A model generated the notes under the pieces. The model did no database searches, was not told the DNA's origin, and was given only the letters and a program-made list of their open reading frames with translations. From contig JAEULV010000108.1 in NCBI GenBank assembly GCA_016793065.1, positions 1 to 46,985 of the forward strand: a stretch of 46,985 bases of DNA, in the 5' to 3' direction. Source of the stretch: Hyphomicrobiaceae bacterium (GTDB lineage: Bacteria > Pseudomonadota > Alphaproteobacteria > Rhizobiales > Ancalomicrobiaceae). Every line of letters begins with the position of its first letter. Position 1 is the first letter of the stretch. This document shows, piece by piece, positions 17,193-25,034 of this stretch. A program made the position numbers and the translations under genes.

Positions 17193-20100
17193 ATGCTGCA
17201 AGGCTGGAGCGTTATCGTCATCGCGCTCGCATATATCGGATTGCTGTTCGCCGTCGCCCATTGGGCCGACCGGCAGGCGGCGATCCCCAAGCCGCGCTCC
17301 CACCTCGCCAGCGTTCGCGGCCGGCCGTGGATCTATGCGCTGTCCGTCGGCGTCTACTGCACATCGTGGACGTTCTTCGGCTCCGTCGGCATGGCGAGCG
17401 TCCAGGGGCTCGACTTCCTCGCCATCTATGTCGGCCCGATCCTGATGTTCACCGCCGGCTTCGGCATCCTCAAGCGCGTGGTGCGCCTCGCCCAGGCCGA
17501 GCGCATCACCTCGATCGCCGACTTCATCGCCGCCCGCTACGGCAAGAACCAGACCGTCGCCGCCGTCGTCACCTTCATCGCCTTCATCGGCATCGTTCCC
17601 TATATCGCGCTGCAACTGAAGGCGGTTTCGGTCTCGGTCGCGGTGATGGCGTCCTATTTCGAGATGGGGGTCAATCTCAATCCGCCCGCTCCGTTCAGCG
17701 CCGACGTCGCGCTGGTGGTGGCGGTGCTGATGGCGGTGTTCGCCTGCCTGTTCGGCACCCGCCATGCCGATGCCACCGAGCACCAGAACGGCCTGATGCT
17801 GGCGATCGCGGTCGAGTCGATCGTCAAGCTCGCCGCCTTCATCGCCGTCGGCATCTATGTCGTCAACGTCATGTTCGACGGCCCCAACGACCTGGTCGCC
17901 CGCACCCTCGACAACCCGCTGGTGGCGGCGGTGTTTCGCAGCGAGCTGTCGGGCGGCAGCTGGCTGGTCATGTCGCTCCTGTCGTTCTTCGCCATCCTGC
18001 TGCTGCCGCGCATGTTCCACGTGCTGGTAGTGGAGAACAACACCGGCACCGAACTCTCCCGCACCCGCTGGATCTTCCCGACCTACCTGATCGCCATCAA
18101 CGTCTTCGTCATCCCGATCGCCGTCGCCGGCCTCCTGATCTTCGGCCGGGGCATCGATGCCGATACCTACGTCCTGCGCCTGCCGCTGCATGGCGGCGCC
18201 CACTTCATCGGCATCCTCGCCTTCCTCGGCGGCCTGTCGGCGGCCACCGCCATGGTGATCTCGGCCTCGGTCGCCCTGTCGATCATGGTCTGCAACGAAG
18301 TGATCGTCCCGATCGTCCTGCGCCGGCGCGCCGCACTCGGCCGCGAGCCGGTCGACATGAGCCAGTTCCTCATCACCGTCCGCCGCATCGCCATCTTCTG
18401 CATTCTGGCGCTCGCCTACATCTACTACCAGCTCGTCGCCGATGCCGCCGCCCTCGCCGAAATCGGCCTGATCGCCTTCGCCGCGATCGCCCAGTTCGCC
18501 CCGGCCTTCTTCGGCGGCCTCCTCTGGCGGCGCGGCACCGCCCGCGGCGCCATCGCCGGCATGGTCACCGGCTTCCTGCTCTGGGCCTACACCCTGCTGC
18601 TGCCCGCCTTCGTCGAGGCAGGGCTGATTTCCACCGACATCCTCGCCGACGGCCCATTCGGTCTGTGGATCATCCGGCCGACGGCACTGTTCTCGATGAA
18701 CTTCGACACCCTGACCCACGGCGTGTTCTGGTCGTTGTTCTTCAACACCCTCGCCTTCGTGCTCGTCTCGCTGTCGCGCATGCCCGAGCCGATCGAGCGG
18801 TTGCAGGCCAACATTTTCGTCCCGACCGACCTGGCGCCGACGCCCGCCTTCAAGTTGTGGCGGACCTCGATCACCGTCGACGACCTGCGCACCACCATCG
18901 CCCGCTATCTCGGCGACGTCCGCACCCGCGCCGCCTTCGAGGACTACGCCTCCGCCCGCAACATTCGCCTCGAGGCGGCCCAGCCGGCCGACATCCATCT
19001 GCTGCGCTTCGCCGAACAGCTGCTGGCAGCGGCGATCGGCGCCGCTTCGTCGCGGCTGGTGCTGTCGCTGCTGGTCAAGCGCCGCGACCCTTCAGCCAAG
19101 ACCGCGATCCGCCTGCTCGATGACGCCTCCGCCGCCATCCAGTACAATCGCGACCTGCTGCAGACCGCCCTCGATCAGGTGCAGCAGGGCCTCGGCGTGT
19201 TCGATCCCGACATGCGGCTGATCTGCTGGAACCGGCAATTCCGCGAATTGCTCGATCTGCCGCCGTCCCTCGCCCAGGTCGGCACCACCATCGACGCGAT
19301 CATGCGCTTCGAGGCCCTGCGTGGCGAGTTCGGCCCCGGCGACGCCGAAACCATCGTGCAGAACCGCCTTGCCCGGCTTGTGGTGCGCAAGGAAAGCTAT
19401 AACGAGCGGCTGGTCTCCTCCGGCCGCATTCTTGAAGTCCGCACCAGCCCGATGCCCGACGCCGGCATCGTCGTCACCTTCACCGACGTCACCGAGCGGG
19501 TGCAGGCCGCCGATCAGCTGACCCGCTCCAACGAGACGCTGGAACGGCGCGTCCAGGAGCGCACGGAGGAACTGACCCGCCTCAACGAGGAACTGGCGGG
19601 CGCCAAGCTCGAGGCCGACGAGGCCAATCTCGGCAAGACCAAGTTCCTCGCCGCCGCCGGCCACGACATTCTTCAGCCGCTCAACGCCGCCCGGCTCTAC
19701 GTCACCAGCCTCGTCGAGAAGACCCGGGAAACCCCGCTTGCCCCCATCGCCGCCAATGTCGATGCCTCCCTCGACGGCGTCGAGGAGATCCTCTCGGCGC
19801 TGCTCGACATTTCCCGCCTCGATGCCGGTGCGTTGAAGCCCGAGGTCGCCCCGGTCAACCTCGGCGATATCCTCAAAGGCCTGAAGGTCGAGTTCGAGCC
19901 GATCGCCGCCGAGCGCCGCATCGAACTGCGCATTGTCCCGTCAACGGTCACCGTGCGCACCGACCGCCGCCTGATCCGCCGCCTGCTGCAGAACCTAATC
20001 TCCAATGCGATCAAGTACACCCCGCGCGGCCGGGTGCTGGTCGGCGTCCGCCGCCACGGCGGCAAGGCGACGGTCGAGGTGCTCGATACCGGCGTCGGCA

Positions 20101-20735
20101 TCGCCCCGGAAGAGCAGCTCAAGGTGTTCCAGGAATTCCAGCGCCTCGACGAAGGCGCGCGCATCGCCCGCGGTCTTGGCCTCGGCCTGTCGATCGTCGA
20201 TCGCATTGGCCGGGTGCTCGGCCACCAGATCGGGCTCGCGTCGAAGGTCGGCTCCGGCTCGCGGTTCTTCGTCGAACTGCCGGTCGTGCCGGCCGCCCCG
20301 GTGGTCCACGAAGCCGATACCCCGGCCCCGGCGGCGTCCGGTGCCACCCACCTCGCCGGATTGAAGGTGGTCGCCGTCGACAACGACCCGCAGATCCTCG
20401 ACGGCATGAGCACGCTGCTGACCGGCTGGGGCTGTGCGTTGATCCCGGCCGTATCGGTACAGGAAGCCCTCGCGGCGCTGGCCGATAGCGGTCATGCCCC
20501 CGATGTCGTCATCGCCGACTATCACCTCGACCAGGGCACCGGCCTCGATGCCATCCGCAAGCTGCGCTGGACCTTCGGTTCCGACTTGCCGGCGATCCTG
20601 ATCACGGCCGACCGCAGTCCGGAAGTGCGCGACGACGCCCGCGAAAAGCACGTGCAACTGCTCAACAAACCGGTGAAGCCGGCGGCGCTGCGGGCGATCT
20701 TCGGCCAGATCCTGGCGCAACGAAACGCCGGCTAG
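17193..20735 (+). CDS. Hybrid sensor histidine kinase fused to a Na+/solute symporter-like domain
   Basis: A 1180-residue membrane kinase of the NahK/ErcS/CbrA architecture. Residues 1-500 are an SSS-family transporter-like domain with about 13 membrane segments (GVYCTSWTFFGSVGMASVQG, SIADFIAARYGKNQTVAAVV). A PAS domain lies at about 645-755, then a coiled coil (RRVQERTEELTRLNEELA). The HisKA phosphoacceptor is H824 in AAAGHDILQPLN, followed by HATPase boxes (LLQNLISNAIKYT, DTGVGIAPEEQ, GLGLSIVDRI). A C-terminal receiver domain (1055-1170) has acceptor D1109 in IADYHLDQGTG and the conserved K in LLNKPVKP. The transporter-like part may sense or move a solute; which one is unknown. The 189-base gap to the divergent gene upstream holds no clear operator. 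Confidence 0.9.
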   Translation: MLQGWSVIVIALAYIGLLFAVAHWADRQAAIPKPRSHLASVRGRPWIYALSVGVYCTSWTFFGSVGMASVQGLDFLAIYVGPILMFTAGFGILKRVVRLAQAERITSIADFIAARYGKNQTVAAVVTFIAFIGIVPYIALQLKAVSVSVAVMASYFEMGVNLNPPAPFSADVALVVAVLMAVFACLFGTRHADATEHQNGLMLAIAVESIVKLAAFIAVGIYVVNVMFDGPNDLVARTLDNPLVAAVFRSELSGGSWLVMSLLSFFAILLLPRMFHVLVVENNTGTELSRTRWIFPTYLIAINVFVIPIAVAGLLIFGRGIDADTYVLRLPLHGGAHFIGILAFLGGLSAATAMVISASVALSIMVCNEVIVPIVLRRRAALGREPVDMSQFLITVRRIAIFCILALAYIYYQLVADAAALAEIGLIAFAAIAQFAPAFFGGLLWRRGTARGAIAGMVTGFLLWAYTLLLPAFVEAGLISTDILADGPFGLWIIRPTALFSMNFDTLTHGVFWSLFFNTLAFVLVSLSRMPEPIERLQANIFVPTDLAPTPAFKLWRTSITVDDLRTTIARYLGDVRTRAAFEDYASARNIRLEAAQPADIHLLRFAEQLLAAAIGAASSRLVLSLLVKRRDPSAKTAIRLLDDASAAIQYNRDLLQTALDQVQQGLGVFDPDMRLICWNRQFRELLDLPPSLAQVGTTIDAIMRFEALRGEFGPGDAETIVQNRLARLVVRKESYNERLVSSGRILEVRTSPMPDAGIVVTFTDVTERVQAADQLTRSNETLERRVQERTEELTRLNEELAGAKLEADEANLGKTKFLAAAGHDILQPLNAARLYVTSLVEKTRETPLAPIAANVDASLDGVEEILSALLDISRLDAGALKPEVAPVNLGDILKGLKVEFEPIAAERRIELRIVPSTVTVRTDRRLIRRLLQNLISNAIKYTPRGRVLVGVRRHGGKATVEVLDTGVGIAPEEQLKVFQEFQRLDEGARIARGLGLGLSIVDRIGRVLGHQIGLASKVGSGSRFFVELPVVPAAPVVHEADTPAPAASGATHLAGLKVVAVDNDPQILDGMSTLLTGWGCALIPAVSVQEALAALADSGHAPDVVIADYHLDQGTGLDAIRKLRWTFGSDLPAILITADRSPEVRDDAREKHVQLLNKPVKPAALRAIFGQILAQRNAG

Positions 20736-20773
20736 GCCCAGAAGACGGCTGGACCCAGAAACCGCCGCACCCA

Positions 20774-20807
20774 AGAAAAAAGCCGGCGCGTCCATGACGG
20801 GCCGGCT
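20774..20807 (-). terminator. Rho-independent terminator of the ialB-family gene
   Basis: On the minus strand AGCCGGC (20807-20801) pairs with GCCGGCT (20787-20781) and is followed by a run of T (A-run at 20776-20781 on the plus strand). It lies 50 bases past the stop at 20857. On the plus strand the same stem could slow the histidine-kinase transcript. Confidence 0.8.
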
Positions 20808-20856
20808 CTTGCTGTCGGTTGCTTGACGTCTCGGGCAAGGTCGCCCGGGGCCCGGC

Positions 20857-21555
20857 TCACTGCGCCTGTTGCGCCTTGCGCTGCGCCTCGAGCAGACGCT
20901 CTTCCATCGTCTTGGCGGTGTCATCCGCCTTCTGCTGGATCTCGGCGTCGCGCTTCTGCACTTCCTCGGCCGGCGTCGCCTGGCCCTCGATCGCCGCCTT
21001 GAACGTCGTCATCGGCACAATGAAGGTCACGCCCTGATTGTTCTCGCGCACGGCGCTGATCTTGAACGTCTTGGCGCTCTTCAGCCGGGTGATCTGCGCC
21101 TCGCCCACGTCCATCGCCGCGAGGCAGTTTTCCGGGAAGCAGATCGCGAACTTGACGTCCTGTTCCTTGTCCTCGTCGACCTTCACCTTCAGGCCCGGCT
21201 GGATCATCAGGCTGTTCGGCACCTGCAGCAGCAGGCGGAAGCTGTTCGGCTTCGGCCCGGCATTGTCCATCACCAGCATCGAGGCGATCAGGTTCTGTGA
21301 GCCGGCGCTGCGCAGATCGTAGCCGGTGCGGCAGACTTCCTTCTTCAGCGCCGGATCGTTATTGCAAACCTTGATCCACGGCGCCTGATCCGCGCCGGAC
21401 ACTTCCACCGGCGGCTGGATGGCGATCGACGCCGGAGCGGGAGCCGATTCGGGCGGGGTCTGCTGCGCGCTCGCTTCGCCGGCGACCAGGGCGGCCGAAA
21501 CGGCGAGCACGCGGATCGAGGCAGTCAATACGCTCTTGGCGGACAACAGGTTCAT
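20857..21555 (-). CDS. Invasion-associated locus B (IalB) family secreted protein
   Basis: A 232-residue exported protein with a signal peptide (residues 1-30, ending EASA-QQ). A proline/alanine-rich linker follows, then the IalB domain (WIKVCNNDPALKKEVCRTGYDLR to FIVPMTTFKAAIEG, in short blocks). Cysteines in VCNND, EVCRT, AICFPENCL are spaced as in the family and probably form disulfides in the periplasm. The last 40 residues are a charged helix (EEVQKRDAEIQQKADDTAK). IalB was named in Bartonella, where it aids erythrocyte invasion, but the family is widespread in free-living Rhizobiales and its role there is unknown. Monocistronic with its own terminator. Confidence 0.88.
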   Translation of the reverse strand: MNLLSAKSVLTASIRVLAVSAALVAGEASAQQTPPESAPAPASIAIQPPVEVSGADQAPWIKVCNNDPALKKEVCRTGYDLRSAGSQNLIASMLVMDNAGPKPNSFRLLLQVPNSLMIQPGLKVKVDEDKEQDVKFAICFPENCLAAMDVGEAQITRLKSAKTFKISAVRENNQGVTFIVPMTTFKAAIEGQATPAEEVQKRDAEIQQKADDTAKTMEERLLEAQRKAQQAQ

Positions 21556-21738
21556 GATCGATCGACCTTCTCAACCCTTTGGCTCGCGCTGAACCGCGCC
21601 CAACCGATTGGACGACCGGCGAGCGCGACGCTCGAAATACCGATAGCGTGTCTGCAAGCGCAATGCGGCGACAGCGTGACCGTGTCTAACCCCAAATCGC
21701 GCCGCCGATCAACGGCAGTTCGGCCACACTGACGGCAT

Positions 21739-21760
21739 TTGCGGCCGTTCCCGGCCGCAA
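21739..21760 (-). terminator. Hairpin downstream of the esterase gene
   Basis: A perfect 9-bp stem (21739-21747 with 21752-21760) and TTCC/GGAA loop lie 40 bases past the esterase stop. No T-run follows on the minus strand. The remainder of this 244-base gap should hold the ialB promoter on the far side, but no clear boxes were found. Confidence 0.4.
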
Positions 21761-21799
21761 CCGGACATCAATTCGGCAAGTGGTTAAGTCGTCCCCGGT

Positions 21800-22765
21800 T
21801 CACTCCGTCTCGATGGCGGCCTTCAGGAAAGCCCCGCAGCGATCGATCGATCGATGCGCCATCGGGAAATCGAACAGCTGGAACACGTGGCAGCCGCCCG
21901 GATAGACGGCGAGCTCCGCCGGCGACCCGGCCGAGACCCAGCGCATCGCCATCAACAGGCTGTCGTCGAGCACCGGATCGCGGGTGCCGGTGGAAAACAG
22001 CGCCGGCGGCATGCCGGTGAGATCGGCCTGGATCGGCGAGATGTCCGGGTCCCGGGTATCGCCGCCATGCAGCAGGAAATGCCGCACGAACATCTCGATG
22101 TCGCGGGTGTTGAGCACCAGCTTCTCGTAGCCCCAGTGCCGCGCCGACGGCGTCAGCCCGAGATCGAAGCAGCCGGAGATCAGGTTGGCCGCCGAAAACG
22201 GCGTCAACCCGTGCTTGTCGCGCAGCCGCAGGCAGGTGACGACCGACAGATGCGCCCCGGCGCTTTCGCCGCCGATCGCCAGCTTCGTTCCGCCGATCCG
22301 CGCCAGCCCCTCGCGGATCAACCACAGCGCCGCCGCCTCGCAATCGTCCGGCCCCTTGGGATAGGGATTTTCCGGCGCCAGCCGATACTCGACCGACAGC
22401 GCCGCCAGCCCGCTGGCGTCGGCGATCGCCTCCAGCATCGGGTCCTGGTAGTCGCTGGCGCCCAGCGTCCAGCCGCCGCCATGGATATGCAGATAGACCC
22501 CGGCGATCGGTCCCGCCGGCCGGATCAGTCGCAGGTCAATCGGCCCGTGCGAGCCGAAGATCTGGATCGTCTCCGCCCGATCCGACTTGCGCGCCAGCGG
22601 AAACGGCCCGAACCCGGCGCGGCGCCGTTCGCGCACCAAGGCCGGCGTGAACGACCACTGGTCCGGCAGGCGCGACAGCTTGTAGCTGATGTCGAGGTTG
22701 AGGTCCTGGGTTTCCGGTGCCACGGCTTCGGCGGCAAAGGCGGCATGGTCGAGCTTGAAGGTCAC
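21800..22765 (-). CDS. Alpha/beta hydrolase, hormone-sensitive-lipase (family IV) esterase
   Basis: A 321-residue cytoplasmic carboxylesterase-type hydrolase. The oxyanion-hole motif HGGGW is at 95-99, and the nucleophile is S168 in GGESAGAH. The acid is probably the Asp of STGTRDPVLDDS and the base the His of YPGGCHVFQLFDF. The YRLAPENPYP segment is typical of family IV. The only well-placed start is GTG 22765, with a GGGGA ribosome-binding site about 9 bases upstream; no ATG lies nearby in frame. The substrate cannot be read from sequence. It follows pip on the same strand after 118 bases and may be cotranscribed. Confidence 0.85.
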   Translation of the reverse strand: MTFKLDHAAFAAEAVAPETQDLNLDISYKLSRLPDQWSFTPALVRERRRAGFGPFPLARKSDRAETIQIFGSHGPIDLRLIRPAGPIAGVYLHIHGGGWTLGASDYQDPMLEAIADASGLAALSVEYRLAPENPYPKGPDDCEAAALWLIREGLARIGGTKLAIGGESAGAHLSVVTCLRLRDKHGLTPFSAANLISGCFDLGLTPSARHWGYEKLVLNTRDIEMFVRHFLLHGGDTRDPDISPIQADLTGMPPALFSTGTRDPVLDDSLLMAMRWVSAGSPAELAVYPGGCHVFQLFDFPMAHRSIDRCGAFLKAAIETE

Positions 22766-22883
22766 GGCGTATCGGGTCCCCGATTGAAGGTCGTAAGCCA
22801 GAATAGAGCCGAACCACGGTCGACGGAAAGCCTAGCCGCCGATTTCCGCTTCCGCCGAATTCCCAGCTCGGCACGCGGCCGGG

Positions 22884-23879
22884 CTAGCCGAGATAGGTCT
22901 TGAACTTCTCGCTGGCGGTGACGATTTCGTGGACGATTCCCGGCTCGATCGCCGTATGCCCCGCATCCGGCACGATGCGGAAATCCGCCCGGGGCCAGAC
23001 CGCGTGCAGGTCGCAGGCGATGAACACCGGCGTGCACATGTCGTAGCGGCCATGCACGATCAGCCCCGGGATGTCGGCGATCCGGTGGGCATTGGCCAGC
23101 AGCTGGTCGTCGCGCTCGAAAAAGCCGCGATGGGTGAAATAGTGATTCTCGATCCGCGCGAAGGCGATGGCGAAGTCATCCTCGGCGAATGCCGCCACCC
23201 GCGACGGGTCCGGCAGCAGCGACAGCGCCGAGCCTTCCCATGTGCTCCAGGTCTTGGCCGCGGCCAGTTGCACCGACCGGTCCGGATCGATCAGCCGCCG
23301 GCGATAGGCGGCGATCATGTCGTGGCGCTCGTCCGGCGGGATCAGCTCGCGATAGGGCGCGAACGCCTCCGGAAACACATGATCGGCGCCCGACTGATAG
23401 AACCACAGCAATTCCTTGCGCCGCAGCGTGAAGATGCCGCGCAGCAGCAGTTCCGTCACCCGCTCCGGATGGGTCTCGGCATAGGCAAGCGACAGCGTCG
23501 ACCCCCACGAGCCGCCATAGAGCTGCCAGCGGTCGATGCCCAGATGCTCGCGGATCCGCTCCATGTCGGCGACCAGATCCCAGGTGGTGTTTTCCTCCAA
23601 CTCGGCATGCGGCGTCGACTTGCCGCAGCCGCGCTGGTCGAACAGGATGATCCGGTAGTCGGCCGGATCGTGGAACCGCCGCATCACCGGGCTCGATCCG
23701 CCCCCGGGGCCGCCATGCACCACCAGCACCGGCTTGCCGTGCGGGTTGCCGGATTGCTCGAAATAGATCTCATGCAGCGCGCTGACCTTCAGGCGGCCGA
23801 CATGATAGGGCTCGGTTGGCGCAAACAGGCCGCGACGGCAGGACGGGTCCAAGATCGGCTCCACATTGGTGATTGGCAT
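22884..23879 (-). CDS. pip: Prolyl aminopeptidase
   Basis: Releases N-terminal proline from peptides. The 331-residue protein is full length for peptidase family S33. HGGPGGG (55-61) forms the oxyanion hole, the nucleophile is S124 in YGGSWGSTLSL, and FDQRGCGKSTP is the characteristic block after it. The catalytic Asp is in VHGRYDMCTP and His in PDAGHTAIE. LRGIFTLRRKELLWFYQ is specific for this family. No signal peptide; cytoplasmic. No regulatory signal was seen upstream. Confidence 0.95.
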   Translation of the reverse strand: MPITNVEPILDPSCRRGLFAPTEPYHVGRLKVSALHEIYFEQSGNPHGKPVLVVHGGPGGGSSPVMRRFHDPADYRIILFDQRGCGKSTPHAELEENTTWDLVADMERIREHLGIDRWQLYGGSWGSTLSLAYAETHPERVTELLLRGIFTLRRKELLWFYQSGADHVFPEAFAPYRELIPPDERHDMIAAYRRRLIDPDRSVQLAAAKTWSTWEGSALSLLPDPSRVAAFAEDDFAIAFARIENHYFTHRGFFERDDQLLANAHRIADIPGLIVHGRYDMCTPVFIACDLHAVWPRADFRIVPDAGHTAIEPGIVHEIVTASEKFKTYLG

Positions 23880-24003
23880 CGCCTAACATGACCTGTCCGC
23901 TGGCCGATCGGAAGCGCCTATTTCGGCAAGGCAGCCGTGGCATCTGTGCGCCCCCGGAACAACGCCCCCGGAATACGCCCGACCCGCGCCGCCGCGCGTC
24001 CTG

Positions 24004-24510
24004 TCAGCCGTTGGCGCCCGCCAGTTCCGCCACCACGTGCCCGCCGACCGCTTCCAGCCAGCCGAGCCGCGCCAGCTGCGCGAGTACCGCGTTGGCCTCT
24101 GCCGGCTCGTTGCGCCGCAGGTGGATGAAGGCCAGCGCCTTGATCATGTAGAGCGCGAACCGCGTCGCCCCGTTCGGATCGGCGCCATTGGCAACGTCCG
24201 CCGGGCTCCAGGCGCGGAAATCCGCCCCGATGCCGATCTGCCGCGCCGCCTCGGCGATTCCCGCCTCCGCCGCCGTCAGCGCCGCGTCGAGGGCGCCGGA
24301 ATAGGTGTGGATCTTGGCGAGGCAGAAATAGGTCGGCAGCACGCTCGGATCGGCCGCCAGCGCCGCCCGGAACATCGCGTCGGCCGCGGCCCGGTCCTGT
24401 CGGTAAAGCGCCACGCCGGATTGTAGCATTTCGTCGATATGCGTCGGCAAATCGCCGAAATTGATCAGGGCGTTGGTTTCGGTGAGGCCCTTCAGCGCCG
24501 GCTCGGTCAT
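24004..24510 (-). CDS. Tetratricopeptide-like small protein
   Basis: A 168-residue helical protein with at least one recognisable TPR-like pair (SGVALYRQDRAAADAMFRAA, LPTYFCLAKIHTYSGALDAA) and a third helical repeat (IKALAFIHLRRNEPAEANAV). No signal peptide or membrane segment. Start ATG 24510 is the only good one. It diverges from the [2Fe-2S] ferredoxin gene, and the 117-base gap contains a perfect 9-base inverted repeat. I recall similar TPR/ferredoxin pairs in diazotroph genomes, but no nitrogen-fixation gene is in this window. Probably a protein-protein adaptor; specific role unknown. Confidence 0.7.
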   Translation of the reverse strand: MTEPALKGLTETNALINFGDLPTHIDEMLQSGVALYRQDRAAADAMFRAALAADPSVLPTYFCLAKIHTYSGALDAALTAAEAGIAEAARQIGIGADFRAWSPADVANGADPNGATRFALYMIKALAFIHLRRNEPAEANAVLAQLARLGWLEAVGGHVVAELAGANG

Positions 24511-24587
24511 TGTTTTTCCCCGATTTGAGCGAGTTTGCCGCTTTCGCCCTCGGGAAAAGCAAGCCGGGGGCCAAGCCGGCACGGGTC

Positions 24588-24610
24588 TTGATTGGAGCGA
24601 TTCCAATCAA
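24588..24610. promoter_or_regulatory. Palindromic operator candidate between the TPR and ferredoxin genes
   Basis: TTGATTGGA-GCGAT-TCCAATCAA is a perfect inverted repeat of 9-base arms with a 5-base centre. It lies 17 bases before the ferredoxin start and 78 bases before the TPR gene start. Its spacing does not fit FNR/FixK (TTGAT-N4-ATCAA). The binding protein is unknown. Confidence 0.6.
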
Positions 24611-24627
24611 CGATCCGGAGATCGCCC

Positions 24628-24960
24628 ATGACCCTGGAAGTTCCGCAAGTCTTCAACGTCCACGTCTTCGCCTGCTATCAGCAGCGTCCCGCCGGCCATC
24701 CGCGCGGCAGCTGCATGACCTCCGGCGCCCGTCCGCTCTGGGACTACCTGCAGGTCAAGCTGGAAAAGCTCGCCAACCCGGCGATCGCGCTGACCGCCAC
24801 CGGCTGTCTCGGCTTTTGCCGCGCCGGCCCGCTGATGGTCGTCTATCCCCAGGGCATCTGGTACACCCCGCGCACCGAGGCCGACATCGACGCCATCGTC
24901 GACCAGCACTTCGTCGCCGGCGACCCGGTCGAACGGCTGATCATCGTGCCGCAGCTGTAG
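24628..24960 (+). CDS. Thioredoxin-like [2Fe-2S] ferredoxin
   Basis: A 110-residue electron carrier of the Shethna-protein/thioredoxin-like ferredoxin family. Four cysteines, C16, C29, C60 and C64, have the C-x12-C-x30-C-x3-C spacing that ligates a [2Fe-2S] cluster. The ATGCLGFC block and PLMVVYPQGIWY are typical. The N-terminus VFNVHVFACYQQRP fits the thioredoxin-like fold. ATG 24628 follows CGGAG by 7 bases. Cytoplasmic. Its redox partner is unknown; the gene faces the TPR gene across a palindrome, suggesting coregulation. No strong terminator follows, only a GC-rich imperfect repeat in the 74 bases before the next stop. Confidence 0.88.
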   Translation: MTLEVPQVFNVHVFACYQQRPAGHPRGSCMTSGARPLWDYLQVKLEKLANPAIALTATGCLGFCRAGPLMVVYPQGIWYTPRTEADIDAIVDQHFVAGDPVERLIIVPQL

Positions 24961-25034
24961 GAGCCTGCCGGAAACGATAAAGGCCGGCGGCGGTTCCCCG
25001 CGGCCGACCTTGCATCGGTGCGCGTCGGGCGCTT

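Noticed and set aside
24588..24610. Reading the TTGATTGGA dyad as an FNR/FixK box
   Set aside because: The TTGAT and ATCAA halves are 13 bases apart, not 4.
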